50,095 nt of DNA from IMG/VR virus record IMGVR_UViG_3300033149_001537, positions 1 to 50,095 of that record. One strand, written 5' to 3'. Made by a program: the position numbers and the translations under genes. The notes below the pieces were generated by a model. It worked only from the letters and a program-made list of their open reading frames with translations. It did no database searches and was not told the origin of the DNA. The stretch comes from a virus. Shown one piece after another: positions 41,144-48,881 of this stretch (position 1 is the first letter of the stretch; every line of letters begins with the position of its first letter).

Positions 41144-41555
41144 CATACCAAAATCAAAACAGTTAGCATACCGGCACAAACGCAGGAATGGTACACCAGC
41201 CATTAAAGAAGATGCTTTACAGAAACAGGCTAATGACTACTTAGAATTGAAGCGAATACGTTATATACGGATACCGGATGCAATTTGGCGGTGGTTAGCA
41301 TATAAGGCAAGTGAGTACGTCAAAAAATGGTTTCGATTTATCTTCGGGGGGATTCCGGATAATATTTGTATTATTCCGATAAATGATAAATATAACTTGT
41401 GTCTTGCACTGGAACTGAAAACGAAGACGGGCAAGCTTCACGGTAAGCAGAAGCATTGGAGCAAAGATTTGGCAGTACAGATAAGCCGTACCCCCGAAGA
41501 CACTATGCAAATAATAGATGAATTTATAAACGAAGCAGAAAGGATGAAAACATGA
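41136..41555 (+). CDS. VRR-NUC domain nuclease
   Basis: A 139-aa nuclease of the VRR-NUC branch of PD-(D/E)XK enzymes. GGIPDNICIIP (Gly72 to Asp75) and ALELKTKTGKLHGKQ (Glu93, Lys95, Gln105) are the expected catalytic strands. ATG 41136 overlaps the membrane-protein stop. VRR-NUC proteins in phages are stand-alone nucleases that probably cut branched or recombination intermediates. Confidence 0.8.
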   Translation: MNSIPKSKQLAYRHKRRNGTPAIKEDALQKQANDYLELKRIRYIRIPDAIWRWLAYKASEYVKKWFRFIFGGIPDNICIIPINDKYNLCLALELKTKTGKLHGKQKHWSKDLAVQISRTPEDTMQIIDEFINEAERMKT

Positions 41556-41722
41556 GCACAAGCATAGAAGAAGCACGCCAAATAGACCGTACCGGGAAAT
41601 GTAACAATGAGGAGCCTACAATAGAAACCTGTCAGCATTGCCCTGAGATTAACTGTGAGGGTAGAATAAAGAACCGCCTCGAAGACCAAAACGAAATGAT
41701 AAGAAATTTTTTACCTATTTAA
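41552..41722 (+). CDS. Cys-containing small protein, 56 aa
   Basis: A 56-aa protein whose ATG overlaps the VRR-NUC stop as ATGA. It has Cys in GKCNNE and CQHCPEINC, a possible zinc site, followed by a charged helix. The family is unknown; it is probably cotranscribed with the nuclease. Confidence 0.55.
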   Translation: MSTSIEEARQIDRTGKCNNEEPTIETCQHCPEINCEGRIKNRLEDQNEMIRNFLPI

Positions 41723-41737
41723 ACGAAAGGAAGTTTT

Positions 41738-41953
41738 GTGAACGAAATAGCAATTGCAGTATTCGCAGTTATAGGTATAATTGTTATGGCAGCGGGATTT
41801 GGATTGATTCTTGCGTTTCCTATTATGTGGTGTTGGAATTATGTAATGCCCTATCTGTTCGAGTTTAAAACTATCACATGGGGGCAGGCGTGGTGTTTGA
41901 ATTTTCTTGCACATTTATTGGTAAAAGCAAGCCAGACAAACAATAATAAATAA
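41738..41953 (+). CDS. small membrane protein, 71 aa
   Basis: A 71-aa protein from GTG 41738 behind AAAGGAAG. Residues 4-35 form one long or two short membrane segments (IAIAVFAVIGIIVMAAGFG). The second half is aromatic and amphipathic. The role is unknown. A holin-like role is possible but not supported by context. Confidence 0.55.
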   Translation: MNEIAIAVFAVIGIIVMAAGFGLILAFPIMWCWNYVMPYLFEFKTITWGQAWCLNFLAHLLVKASQTNNNK

Positions 41954-41992
41954 ATCAACATTATTTCTTGTAATAGCTTATATTATAGGTAT

Positions 41993-42095
41993 GACACGGA
42001 ATCACCTTGAAAATTTTATTACATAATTTGCGACCAGCAGGACGGATGCGCTTGTATCCTACCACTTTCATTTCCGTGTCTAGTGGGCTGGTCGC
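41993..42095 (+). ncRNA. pseudoknotted RNA upstream of replication-type gene
   Basis: Two perfect 9-bp helices interleave: GACACGGAA 41993-42001 with TTCCGTGTC 42072-42080, and GCGACCAGC 42030-42038 with GCTGGTCGC 42087-42095. A third helix, CCACT 42062-42066 with AGTGG 42082-42086, abuts the second and places the first helix's partner in its loop. That is a classical pseudoknot. It ends 19 bases before the next start, so it could be a cis-regulatory element, or part of a replication origin if DNA is the active form. Confidence 0.7.
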
Positions 42096-42114
42096 TATAT
42101 TATACTGAGATGCT

Positions 42115-42729
42115 ATGGCAAAGACTTGGTTTCAGCATGATATGAATGCAAGTGCGAAAGATGGATTGTCAACTTTATTAGTACAGAAAAACGGGTGTGA
42201 TTTATATGGTAAATTTTGGCTATTACAGGAGCACTTTTATTTCAGTCAAATGAACAGTGAAAAATTTAAAACAACTATCAGTATAAACGAAAGCACCATG
42301 TTAAAAGTATTGAAAACTAATCGGCGTAGATTGCCAAACATTTTGGAAACGTTCCGGAATATATTGGGAATAGTTTCCGAAACGTTTCAGAAACCTTTCG
42401 GAATAGTTTACGAAACCACTATACCTAATGCATTGATATATATAACAAAAAGGAACCAAAAAGGTGCTGATAAGATTGTAGATATAGAAGTAGAACAAGA
42501 TAAAGAACAAGAGAAAAAAGATTCGCCTGGCGGCGGTTTAAATTCAGAAGAACTTTTAAATGAAATGCGTCCTATAGTTTCAGCAATAAATGACGGTTGG
42601 AAAAAGATGTTACCTGTGATAAATGAGAAGTTTAATTTTGATTATGAGAATTGGGATGCACTTTCACAGGCACCGATAGAAGAATTAAAGAAGATACATT
42701 TTTTCATTAAATCTTATTCAGTGGAGTAG
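42115..42729 (+). CDS. replication-type protein, Lin1244/DUF4373-like
   Basis: A 204-aa protein. The N-terminus (WFQHDMNASAKDGLSTLL, then GKFWLLQEHFYF) matches the pattern of the Lin1244/Lin1753 domain found at the start of phage replication initiators and DnaD-like proteins. The C-terminal region is helical and charged. The initiator or helicase-loader role is inferred from the family. It is preceded by the pseudoknot element, and no ribosome binding site is obvious (CTGAGATGCT). Confidence 0.6.
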   Translation: MAKTWFQHDMNASAKDGLSTLLVQKNGCDLYGKFWLLQEHFYFSQMNSEKFKTTISINESTMLKVLKTNRRRLPNILETFRNILGIVSETFQKPFGIVYETTIPNALIYITKRNQKGADKIVDIEVEQDKEQEKKDSPGGGLNSEELLNEMRPIVSAINDGWKKMLPVINEKFNFDYENWDALSQAPIEELKKIHFFIKSYSVE

Positions 42730-42732
42730 GTT

Positions 42733-43185
42733 ATGAAAGAAGAATATAAAGGTTTTGAGATTGAATATAGTGAATTTGGAGAAGAATTTCAAGCAAAAAT
42801 TGGTGACAGCTCTTATTCTAATAAATCCTTAACTAAAGTAAAAGAATATATTAATAAACTTCTAAAACCAAAATTCAAAAGAGTTCCTGTGTTGGTTGGT
42901 AAATATAAATCGGGTGGTCATGAATACATAAAAGCAGAACTAACATCAGAAATAACAGGAGAAAATTGGAAGGGAGAAGAGATAATTTATTGTTGGGTAA
43001 TTTATAATAACAAAAGCAGAAGCAAAGAAGAAATAACAAAAACCAAAAAAGATTGTCCTGAAAATTTAGATAAAATACAGACAATAAATGAATTCCATGA
43101 GAAAATAAAAATAATCCAACAAGAAATTGAGATAATAGAAGAATCATTATTGCCATACGAAAGCCAATTAAAACAAACGGAGTAA
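42733..43185 (+). CDS. hypothetical coiled-coil protein, 150 aa
   Basis: A 150-aa protein from ATG 42733 after GGAGTAGG. The first half has beta strands (YKGFEIEYSEFGEEFQ). The last 45 residues form a coiled coil. It has no recognised family. It is close to the replication-type gene and probably in the same transcript. Confidence 0.55.
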   Translation: MKEEYKGFEIEYSEFGEEFQAKIGDSSYSNKSLTKVKEYINKLLKPKFKRVPVLVGKYKSGGHEYIKAELTSEITGENWKGEEIIYCWVIYNNKSRSKEEITKTKKDCPENLDKIQTINEFHEKIKIIQQEIEIIEESLLPYESQLKQTE

Positions 43186-43188
43186 ATC

Positions 43189-43491
43189 ATGCAAGTATCC
43201 CAGAGACAATACAACGCATTAAAGAGTACTATCCGGTATTGGGAGACAGAGCATGAGAAGTATGGAACGGGTGAAATTCCTAATCACGGTAGATTAGAAT
43301 GCTATTTGTGCCAATTGTATTGGGACAACGACTGTAAAAGTTGCCCTATTAATATAAAAACCGGAATATTGTTTTGTGATGGGATACCCTACGATAAATG
43401 GGCGTTTGAAGGAAAAAACGAAATCGACCATCAAACCATAATAGACTGGATGAAAGCTCTATTAAAAGAGTGTAAGGTGAGGGCCCGATGA
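43189..43491 (+). CDS. Cys-rich protein, 100 aa
   Basis: A 100-aa protein from ATG 43189. The centre has CYLCQLYWDNDCKSC, a likely metal site like those of small phage proteins that accompany replication genes, and the rest is polar. Its stop overlaps the next ATG. Confidence 0.6.
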   Translation: MQVSQRQYNALKSTIRYWETEHEKYGTGEIPNHGRLECYLCQLYWDNDCKSCPINIKTGILFCDGIPYDKWAFEGKNEIDHQTIIDWMKALLKECKVRAR

Positions 43492-43658
43492 AAAAGCACA
43501 AGCATAAATGGATACTTGTTGATACGGTCTATGGTGATAAGTGGTGGTGTAAAATATGTGGTACAAAAAGGGAGCGTGTTATGAAATACAGGCGTTTAGG
43601 GTGCGGTTGTAGAGAGGGTTGTTTTGTTTTAGTATACCGCAAACCAAAGGGGGAATAG
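43488..43658 (+). CDS. Cys-rich basic small protein, 56 aa
   Basis: A 56-aa basic protein from ATG 43488, overlapping the previous stop (ATGA). CKICGTK and GCGCREGC give two Cys groups, so it may fold as a zinc knuckle. It is followed one base later by the next gene. The family is unknown. Confidence 0.55.
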   Translation: MKKHKHKWILVDTVYGDKWWCKICGTKRERVMKYRRLGCGCREGCFVLVYRKPKGE

Positions 43659-43659
43659 G

Positions 43660-43827
43660 ATGAGTGCTTCAAAGGAATATTTGTGTTTTGATGTTGTTTC
43701 AGTAAAAATTACATCTCATGGTATTGAAGCCCTTACATTAGACACTAGAATTACTGAGCAACAAGCAAGGGTATTATTGAATGAGATAGGCGTGCAATTT
43801 AATTGGGATATTAACATTGATGAGTAA
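43660..43827 (+). CDS. hypothetical protein, 55 aa
   Basis: A 55-aa protein from ATG 43660 behind AAAGGGGGAA. It is a strand-helix sequence without cysteine motifs, and it overlaps the next gene by eight bases. The function is unknown. Confidence 0.55.
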   Translation: MSASKEYLCFDVVSVKITSHGIEALTLDTRITEQQARVLLNEIGVQFNWDINIDE

Positions 43828-44158
43828 CACCTATTTCACCTATCCAAGCGGTACAAAGATAACCTATTCTTTTTATTGGATGGTGGTTGGAAGGTGTGGG
43901 GGTAGCCACGATGAAGCCAAGAGGGTGTTCTACCGGGCGAAAGAGGCAAAAGACCCTGTTAAGTGGATAGTTAAAGGATTCAATAATATTATGGGGGGCT
44001 ATATACGCCTGCCTTGCAGGGATGAATACGACAACCCGAAAGCAGTTCAATCATGGATAGACAGTGTAATAAACAAAATAGCACTGGAGCCAAAGAAAAA
44101 AGTAGACAGGAAAGCGGCACCGGAAGGATTAGGTAATATTTTAAAGGATGTGTTATGA
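43820..44158 (+). CDS. hypothetical protein, 112 aa
   Basis: A 112-aa protein from ATG 43820; the TTG one codon upstream is ignored. The N-terminus TYFTYPSGTKITYSFYWMVVGRCGG is aromatic, and the remainder is helical and basic. Its position in the replication region suggests an accessory, but no family was recognised. Confidence 0.5.
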   Translation: MSNTYFTYPSGTKITYSFYWMVVGRCGGSHDEAKRVFYRAKEAKDPVKWIVKGFNNIMGGYIRLPCRDEYDNPKAVQSWIDSVINKIALEPKKKVDRKAAPEGLGNILKDVL

Positions 44159-44580
44159 AAAATAGGATGGTTAAACAATATATCTGTGATTTTTGTGGGA
44201 AAAAGGGACTAAGTGCAGCTCACATGACAAAGCACGAAAAGCATTGTACTATGAACCCTGGCAGAAAGTGCAGGATGTGTGCCTTGTATGATAACGAACA
44301 ATATCCACTAAGTGAATTATTGTCTATATTGCCTGAGCCAGATATTAAGCGCAAAGAAGATGAGTATGGTATAACAGAAAGTTGTGAAAACATCGAAGCA
44401 CTAGAAGGTGCTATGAAAATTTTAAGAGAAAAAACAGAAGGTTGTCCGATGTGTATATTTGCTACTATTAGGCAAAAGGGAATACATCCTAGCTATCTTT
44501 TTGATTATAAAAAAGAATGTAATCGGTTTTGGAAGGATTATAACGAACAACAATTACACGAAGACCGTTATGGTTATTAG
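44155..44580 (+). CDS. zinc-finger protein, 141 aa
   Basis: A 141-aa protein coupled to the previous gene by ATGA. YICDFCGKKGLSAAHMTKHE forms a C2H2-like finger (Cys11, Cys14, His27, His30 or Cys31). Further Cys occur in CRMC and CPMC. Eukaryote-like fingers of this sort appear in phage proteins and usually bind nucleic acid. The remaining helical region is unrecognised. Confidence 0.6.
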   Translation: MKNRMVKQYICDFCGKKGLSAAHMTKHEKHCTMNPGRKCRMCALYDNEQYPLSELLSILPEPDIKRKEDEYGITESCENIEALEGAMKILREKTEGCPMCIFATIRQKGIHPSYLFDYKKECNRFWKDYNEQQLHEDRYGY

Positions 44581-44622
44581 GTAATATCATGAAAGGAATG
44601 GAAAAGTGATGGTGAGGATTAA

Positions 44623-44976
44623 ATGAAATCCCAAAAAGACAAAGTGCTTGAATGGCTGCAATCCGGCAAGCCTATCACGCCCAGGGAAGCTATAAATATG
44701 TGGCATTGTTACCGTGTGGGGGATGTTGTTTGGAAGTTGCAACAGGCAGGACAACCTATAATAAACGAAAACCCCAGAGGGCCGGGAATACCGGGGAAAT
44801 ATAGGTTAGTGACACCGGAAGTGTATAGAAAAGCCGAAAGTACCGTGAAGGAGCTTACAGACCCCTTGTGTGCTAAATTAGAATTGTATGAGGAACGCAA
44901 ACGCGGATATCCAGAGGGGCACAATCAAATACCGAAGATAAATACCCAGATAGAAAGGCTGAAATGCAGCAAATAG
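44623..44976 (+). CDS. helix-turn-helix protein, 117 aa
   Basis: A 117-aa protein from ATG 44623. SQKDKVLEWLQSGKPITPREA, followed by INMWHCYRVGDVVWKLQQAG, is the winged-helix pattern of a small phage HTH family (the HTH_39 type). The C-terminal half is a charged helix. It overlaps the methyltransferase start by 13 bases and could regulate it, or the array. Confidence 0.6.
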   Translation: MKSQKDKVLEWLQSGKPITPREAINMWHCYRVGDVVWKLQQAGQPIINENPRGPGIPGKYRLVTPEVYRKAESTVKELTDPLCAKLELYEERKRGYPEGHNQIPKINTQIERLKCSK

Positions 44977-45968
44977 ACTTAATAAATAGAATTATTCCGG
45001 GTGATGTGCTCGAGGCCCTCCGGTTATTTCCTGATAATTTGGTACAAACAGTTGTTACATCCCCGCCTTATTGGGGATTGAGAGATTACGGGGTATCCGG
45101 GCAGTTGGGCCTCGAGCAAACTCCGGAGGAATATATTTCTAAATTAGTTGAGATATTTGAGGAAGTTAAAAGAGTGTTGCGCCATGATGGTACGGTGTGG
45201 CTGAATATGGGGGATAGTTATGCACAAGGTGGGCGCGGTGGTGCCTTTTCTGAGAAGTCTGCAAAACAAGCTACCAATTTTGGATCGCTGTTGGGTCCTA
45301 AAAAAGCACCTGTAGGAATGAAACCGAAAGATTTGTGTGGTATTCCGTGGATGGTGGCTTTTGCACTTCGAGCCGATGGCTGGTATCTCCGCTCAGATAT
45401 TATATGGTCAAAGCCTAATCCCATGCCTGAATCAGTGACAGACCGGCCAACGAAATCACATGAATACATATTCCTGCTAACCAGGTCACCGAAGTATTAC
45501 TATGATGCGGATGCAATTAAAGAAAAAGCAGAAACGGCGCCTAATGACAAATCAGGACATAAGTTCGGTGGTAAAAAAAATAATACCGTTGAGTATACAC
45601 ACTCGAACAAACCAGGAAAAAAATGGGTACCTGAATATGGTGGAGGTGGTTCTAATTTTAAAGGACATTCAGGAAACCAAGGCGCCGATGGTACTATCTA
45701 CATTTTAAGAAACAAGCGCACAGTATGGGAAGTAGCAACACACCCATATCCAGAGGCTCATTTTGCTGTATTCCCTGAGAAATTGATTAAACCTTGTATA
45801 TTAGCAGGGAGTCCTGAAGGTGGTTTGGTACTCGATTTGTTCATGGGGAGTGGCACGACTGCGCTGGTAGCAAAAAACCTTAACCGAAACTATGTAGGCA
45901 TTGAATTAAACGCTGAATATATAAAGATGGCAGAGAAAAGACTATCTCAAACGAGATTAGACATATAG
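44964..45968 (+). CDS. DNA methyltransferase, beta-class, probably N4-cytosine
   Basis: A 334-aa site-specific DNA methylase. TSPPYWGLRDYG (SPPY at residues 33-36) is the catalytic motif near the N-terminus, and LDLFMGSGTT at about 290-299 is the SAM-binding motif near the C-terminus. The order motif IV then motif I defines the beta class; SPPY rather than NPPY or DPPY suggests N4-cytosine. A variable target-recognition part lies between. No restriction enzyme is adjacent, so it likely protects the phage genome. Confidence 0.85.
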   Translation: MQQIDLINRIIPGDVLEALRLFPDNLVQTVVTSPPYWGLRDYGVSGQLGLEQTPEEYISKLVEIFEEVKRVLRHDGTVWLNMGDSYAQGGRGGAFSEKSAKQATNFGSLLGPKKAPVGMKPKDLCGIPWMVAFALRADGWYLRSDIIWSKPNPMPESVTDRPTKSHEYIFLLTRSPKYYYDADAIKEKAETAPNDKSGHKFGGKKNNTVEYTHSNKPGKKWVPEYGGGGSNFKGHSGNQGADGTIYILRNKRTVWEVATHPYPEAHFAVFPEKLIKPCILAGSPEGGLVLDLFMGSGTTALVAKNLNRNYVGIELNAEYIKMAEKRLSQTRLDI

Positions 45969-45981
45969 AAAGGCTGAAACA

Positions 45982-46050
45982 ATGAACTGCGATAATTTTT
46001 TATGTACTAAGTGGAATGTTAAATGTACTGATTCGGATGGTGAGGGGTGA
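45982..46050 (+). CDS. possible 22-aa peptide gene
   Basis: A short frame from ATG 45982 after AAAGGCTGAAAC, ending in TGA directly before the next GTG. It has three Cys. Spacing and the ribosome binding site favour translation, but the length gives little support. Confidence 0.35.
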   Translation: MNCDNFLCTKWNVKCTDSDGEG

Positions 46051-46188
46051 GTGGCTAGGTGTGATTCCAAAAAAACATTTGATACACTACAAAAATATTT
46101 ACGTGAATCATATCCAGAAACAAAAATAGTAATGCTAGTGCCGGTATGGAATGAATTAAAGGAAAGGGCTGTTTCTGATGAAAGGTAA
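46051..46188 (+). CDS. hypothetical protein, 45 aa
   Basis: A 45-aa frame starting at GTG 46051, which directly follows the preceding stop, with GAGGGG upstream. It is a helix-strand sequence (TFDTLQKYLRESYPETKIVMLV) with good composition. It overlaps the DUF551 gene by 11 bases. Confidence 0.5.
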   Translation: MARCDSKKTFDTLQKYLRESYPETKIVMLVPVWNELKERAVSDER

Positions 46189-46390
46189 AGTAACTGTCTG
46201 GATAAGCGTTAAAGAGAGGTTGCCCGAAGAAAGTTGTATTGTTTTTTTAGAGGAACCAGAGTCTGATAGGCAGGTTTATACTGCGCATTATCATAAAAAT
46301 ATTGTTGAAATTGGTGGTAGGTTTGCTTTTGATATGCCGAAAGTCACTCATTGGATGCCTCTCCCTCTTCCCCCGAAAGAAGGCGAATGA
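46178..46390 (+). CDS. DUF551-like protein
   Basis: A 70-aa protein with both ends of the DUF551 pattern: WISVKERLPEE near the start, and VTHWMPLPLPP at the end. This family is frequent in phages and prophages and has no known function. ATG 46178 sits inside the end of the previous gene. Confidence 0.75.
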   Translation: MKGKVTVWISVKERLPEESCIVFLEEPESDRQVYTAHYHKNIVEIGGRFAFDMPKVTHWMPLPLPPKEGE

Positions 46391-46695
46391 TGCCTGATAA
46401 CCGGGAGCCATTAACCGTAAGAGTACGGGAAGGTACTAAAAATCGAGGCATAGCTATAGCCAAGCGGTTAAATATGAAATTCTGGGAATTTGTTGAAAGG
46501 GCTATTAAAAACGAATGTGACAGTGTTGAGACTGTGCCGGAAAGCGTAGGAGAGCGTACCAGGACAAAAATAGAGCAATTAGTATTATTAGCAGACGAAA
46601 TCCAACGGCGTAGTGACAATTTTGAGACAGAAAGCGCAAAAAAGAGTATTATAATAGAGAAAATGCAAGAAAAATCTGAGGAAAAATCTTTATGA
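46387..46695 (+). CDS. ribbon-helix-helix-like protein, 102 aa
   Basis: A protein of about 102 aa from ATG 46387 (an ATG follows immediately at 46390). PLTVRVREGTKNRGIAIAKRL followed by FWEFVERAI looks like a beta strand and two helices of the Arc type, and the rest is a coiled coil. A small DNA-binding regulator is plausible. Confidence 0.5.
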   Translation: MMPDNREPLTVRVREGTKNRGIAIAKRLNMKFWEFVERAIKNECDSVETVPESVGERTRTKIEQLVLLADEIQRRSDNFETESAKKSIIIEKMQEKSEEKSL

Positions 46696-46781
46696 TAGCT
46701 ATTTATTTAATACTGGCAATGTTTTTATTAACTGCCCTATGTTTAATTATCGGCCACAAGCTGGAAGGGTGGGGTAAATGA
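46692..46781 (+). CDS. small membrane peptide, 29 aa
   Basis: A 29-aa frame from ATG 46692 overlapping the previous stop. Residues 2-20 are one membrane helix (IAIYLILAMFLLTALCLII). Coupled translation supports it. It overlaps a possible 19-aa frame at 46778-46837. Confidence 0.45.
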   Translation: MIAIYLILAMFLLTALCLIIGHKLEGWGK

Positions 46782-46840
46782 TATATTGGATAGGTGGGGT
46801 AATAGGTATTATAGATGTATTCAGGAGAAGGTGGTAGGGG

Positions 46841-47005
46841 ATGGAAATATCACAATTTGACCAATACGATGAACGTACAAGAGAATTGGTATGCACTCTA
46901 ATGGGGATTGCTAAAAATGTATGGGCTATTGCTACAGAGACAGGCTGTGATAATTTTGAATGTGAGAACGATGAAATAATGGTAATTATTAAAAAAAAGG
47001 AATAG
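46841..47005 (+). CDS. hypothetical protein, 54 aa
   Basis: A 54-aa acidic protein from ATG 46841 with GGTAGGGG upstream. It has a helical N-terminal half and two Cys near the end. No family is recognised. It precedes the structured RNA at 47020. Confidence 0.55.
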   Translation: MEISQFDQYDERTRELVCTLMGIAKNVWAIATETGCDNFECENDEIMVIIKKKE

Positions 47006-47014
47006 TGGTTGTGA

Positions 47015-47190
47015 GAGGAAGCGGTACAGCTATATGTACGGGAAAATATGCAAACCCGGCAAAGAGGCAGAGGCAGACTGTCGTCCGTTAAATGACTTGA
47101 AAACCGTGTTAGTGGTCAGCCCAATCAAGCCCAACCATAGGCGAGTGTATTCTCTAGGGTGCGGAAAGGTTGAAGCTGTACCGCTTTCTT
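47015..47190 (+). ncRNA. large branched structured RNA
   Basis: The outer stem AGCGGTACAGCT 47020-47031 pairs perfectly with AGCTGTACCGCT 47174-47185, and with G-U pairs it extends outward to about 17 pairs. Inside are three arms: CGGG 47039-47042 with CCCG 47055-47058, GGCAGAC 47074-47080 with GTCAGCC 47115-47121 (one mismatch), and CAACC 47132-47136 with GGTTG 47168-47172, the last abutting the outer stem. No gene lies in 47006-47222. It may be a leader RNA for the YopX-like gene or a free RNA. Confidence 0.6.
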
Positions 47191-47222
47191 CTTAAAATTA
47201 GGACGAATTAGGAGGTGTTAGG

Positions 47223-47624
47223 ATGAGAGGAATAAAATTTCGAGTACGCGATGATGATACTAAAAAGGTGTTAGGGTATGAACTGTTTAATTGTTGTTTC
47301 AATAATGGGTTTGCTTATTATTTGATAGACGATCCAGAAGAGATATTACACAGCGAATTGGGCGAGCCGCCGATGATAAAGTCCTTGTCTAGTGTTGGCA
47401 GATTGTTAAGGGAAGAGCACACCGGCCTCAAGGATAAAAACGGTAAGGAAATATATGAGGGTGATATTTGGCAGCGGGATAGTTTTGTGGGTGAGATTGT
47501 TTTTGAACATTCCGGTTGGCTTATTAAAAAGCGTCCCGAAAGTGGATGTTATAGTTATCCATCGTTTTATTCAAACGCAAAATATGGAGAAGTAATAGGT
47601 AATATCTACGAGGAGAAAGGATAG
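47223..47624 (+). CDS. YopX family protein
   Basis: A 133-aa protein from ATG 47223 behind AGGAGGTGTTAGG. It shows the YopX layout: an N-terminal GIKFRVRDDDTKKVL, then TGLKDKNGKEIYEGDI in the middle and GEVIGNIYE at the end. YopX-type proteins are common in phages of many bacteria, with no known function. Confidence 0.85.
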   Translation: MRGIKFRVRDDDTKKVLGYELFNCCFNNGFAYYLIDDPEEILHSELGEPPMIKSLSSVGRLLREEHTGLKDKNGKEIYEGDIWQRDSFVGEIVFEHSGWLIKKRPESGCYSYPSFYSNAKYGEVIGNIYEEKG

Positions 47625-47628
47625 ATAT

Positions 47629-47871
47629 ATGGAATTTATAAAATACCAACGGGATGAATGGGAATTGCAAAAGTTACGTATAAATAAAATTGTAGGGCAT
47701 TGTGATGCTGCTGAACCTGAACAGTATGTTAATACGCTTCTTACGATGTTAGAAGAACGCAACGCCCGCACAGAGAAAAATTTAACTGTGATATTAAAAA
47801 AACATGCCGGTGGAATACTCCACAAGGGCACAATTGAAAAAATATTGAGAGAATTTTATGGAGCTAATTGA
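47629..47871 (+). CDS. hypothetical protein, 80 aa
   Basis: An 80-aa helical protein from ATG 47629, behind AAAGGATAGAT. It is charged, with no Cys cluster (a single Cys). No family is recognised. Confidence 0.55.
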   Translation: MEFIKYQRDEWELQKLRINKIVGHCDAAEPEQYVNTLLTMLEERNARTEKNLTVILKKHAGGILHKGTIEKILREFYGAN

Positions 47872-47889
47872 TTGGAAAGGATAGATAGT

Positions 47890-48399
47890 ATGGAATTAGA
47901 CACAGCAATGTCATATTTTGAGGAGCATTCTCACAGCCTTGATGATAAATTAAAAGAGGCGTGGACTGTTCTCCGGAATCACCTATGCACGTTGAACACT
48001 CGCACAGAGGACGGTAAAGAGGAGAGAGTATTGTCTTTTATGTATGAGGGTAAGAAAGTGTGGCACAAAGAAGGCTTATTATCTTATTTATTAGATGAGG
48101 AGTTGGTTTTTTGTAATAGCAGGAAATATGTATGTCTTGATGGTACTATAAAGCCAGCCACTACTGTTGTTTTTGCTGTTTGTAATGATGTTTTTGTGTG
48201 GGCATGTTCTGATGCAGAACCGATAAAACCAAGTGAGTTTCATGAGCTTTATGAATTACATGAAGACAATAAGCAATGGGGGGCTATGAAATGGGCATGT
48301 AAGAAAAGAAATCTACAACCACAAGTACCGATAGTTGTTGATATGAAAAAAGACGGTTATTGGGATGAAGAAATGGAAAGTTTAATGGAAAACAAATAA
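47890..48399 (+). CDS. hypothetical protein, 169 aa
   Basis: A 169-aa protein; ATG 47890 follows AAGGATAGATAGT, the same type of site as the previous gene, and is preferred over TTG 47872. Helices at the start give way to a beta-rich centre with several Cys. It is one of the longer unknowns in this region. Confidence 0.55.
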   Translation: MELDTAMSYFEEHSHSLDDKLKEAWTVLRNHLCTLNTRTEDGKEERVLSFMYEGKKVWHKEGLLSYLLDEELVFCNSRKYVCLDGTIKPATTVVFAVCNDVFVWACSDAEPIKPSEFHELYELHEDNKQWGAMKWACKKRNLQPQVPIVVDMKKDGYWDEEMESLMENK

Positions 48400-48402
48400 T
48401 TC

Positions 48403-48618
48403 ATGCAAATAATTGATATTATAATAGCCTACACTCCCCGTATCCTGAATGATATCTGGTTTTGGATATACAAGTGGGGCCCCTGGATAGGACTGGCGGT
48501 TGGAATTGTTGGAATAATAGCAATGGTGACTATTTTGGCCTGTTTTGGGTGGATTAAACGCCGGGAGTGGATGATAAAAGAGAAATATTTAATGAGATGT
48601 CGGGGGTGTAAATTATGA
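48403..48618 (+). CDS. membrane protein, 71 aa
   Basis: A 71-aa protein from ATG 48403. A membrane segment spans about residues 25-48 (GPWIGLAVGIVGIIAMVTIL), with an amphipathic aromatic N-terminus. The tail is basic with two Cys. It overlaps the next gene by four bases. Confidence 0.55.
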   Translation: MQIIDIIIAYTPRILNDIWFWIYKWGPWIGLAVGIVGIIAMVTILACFGWIKRREWMIKEKYLMRCRGCKL

Positions 48619-48881
48619 AAGACAAAGATGCTGAATGGTGTGCTCAACTTAAAAACGGTGAAGAAATTAAACCACCACCTGAGCCAAAATGGATTAAAAT
48701 GTATGATGAGTTTGATTGGTTTGACCCTTTGAGCTATACATATTACCCGACCAAAAAAGAAACAAAGGAGCGGTTTAGAGAAGAGGCGACTTATTTTATA
48801 AAAAATGGGATGAATGTATGGGGGGGAAAATTAACCCCTGAAATGAGGAAAAAAATAGAATTTTTTATGGAGAAGTTGTGA
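48615..48881 (+). CDS. hypothetical protein, 88 aa
   Basis: An 88-aa protein overlapping the membrane protein (ATGA). It is proline- and aromatic-rich early (KPPPEPKWIKMYDEFDWF) with a basic helix later. The family is unknown. Confidence 0.5.
   Translation: MKDKDAEWCAQLKNGEEIKPPPEPKWIKMYDEFDWFDPLSYTYYPTKKETKERFREEATYFIKNGMNVWGGKLTPEMRKKIEFFMEKL

Noticed and set aside
46778-46837. 19-aa frame between two small genes
   Set aside because: It overlaps the preceding small membrane gene's stop and is too short to support without expression or conservation data.
47015-47190. tRNA or tmRNA
   Set aside because: The overall cloverleaf look prompted a check, but there is no T-loop GGTTCRA box, no proper anticodon arm and no CCA-type acceptor end.
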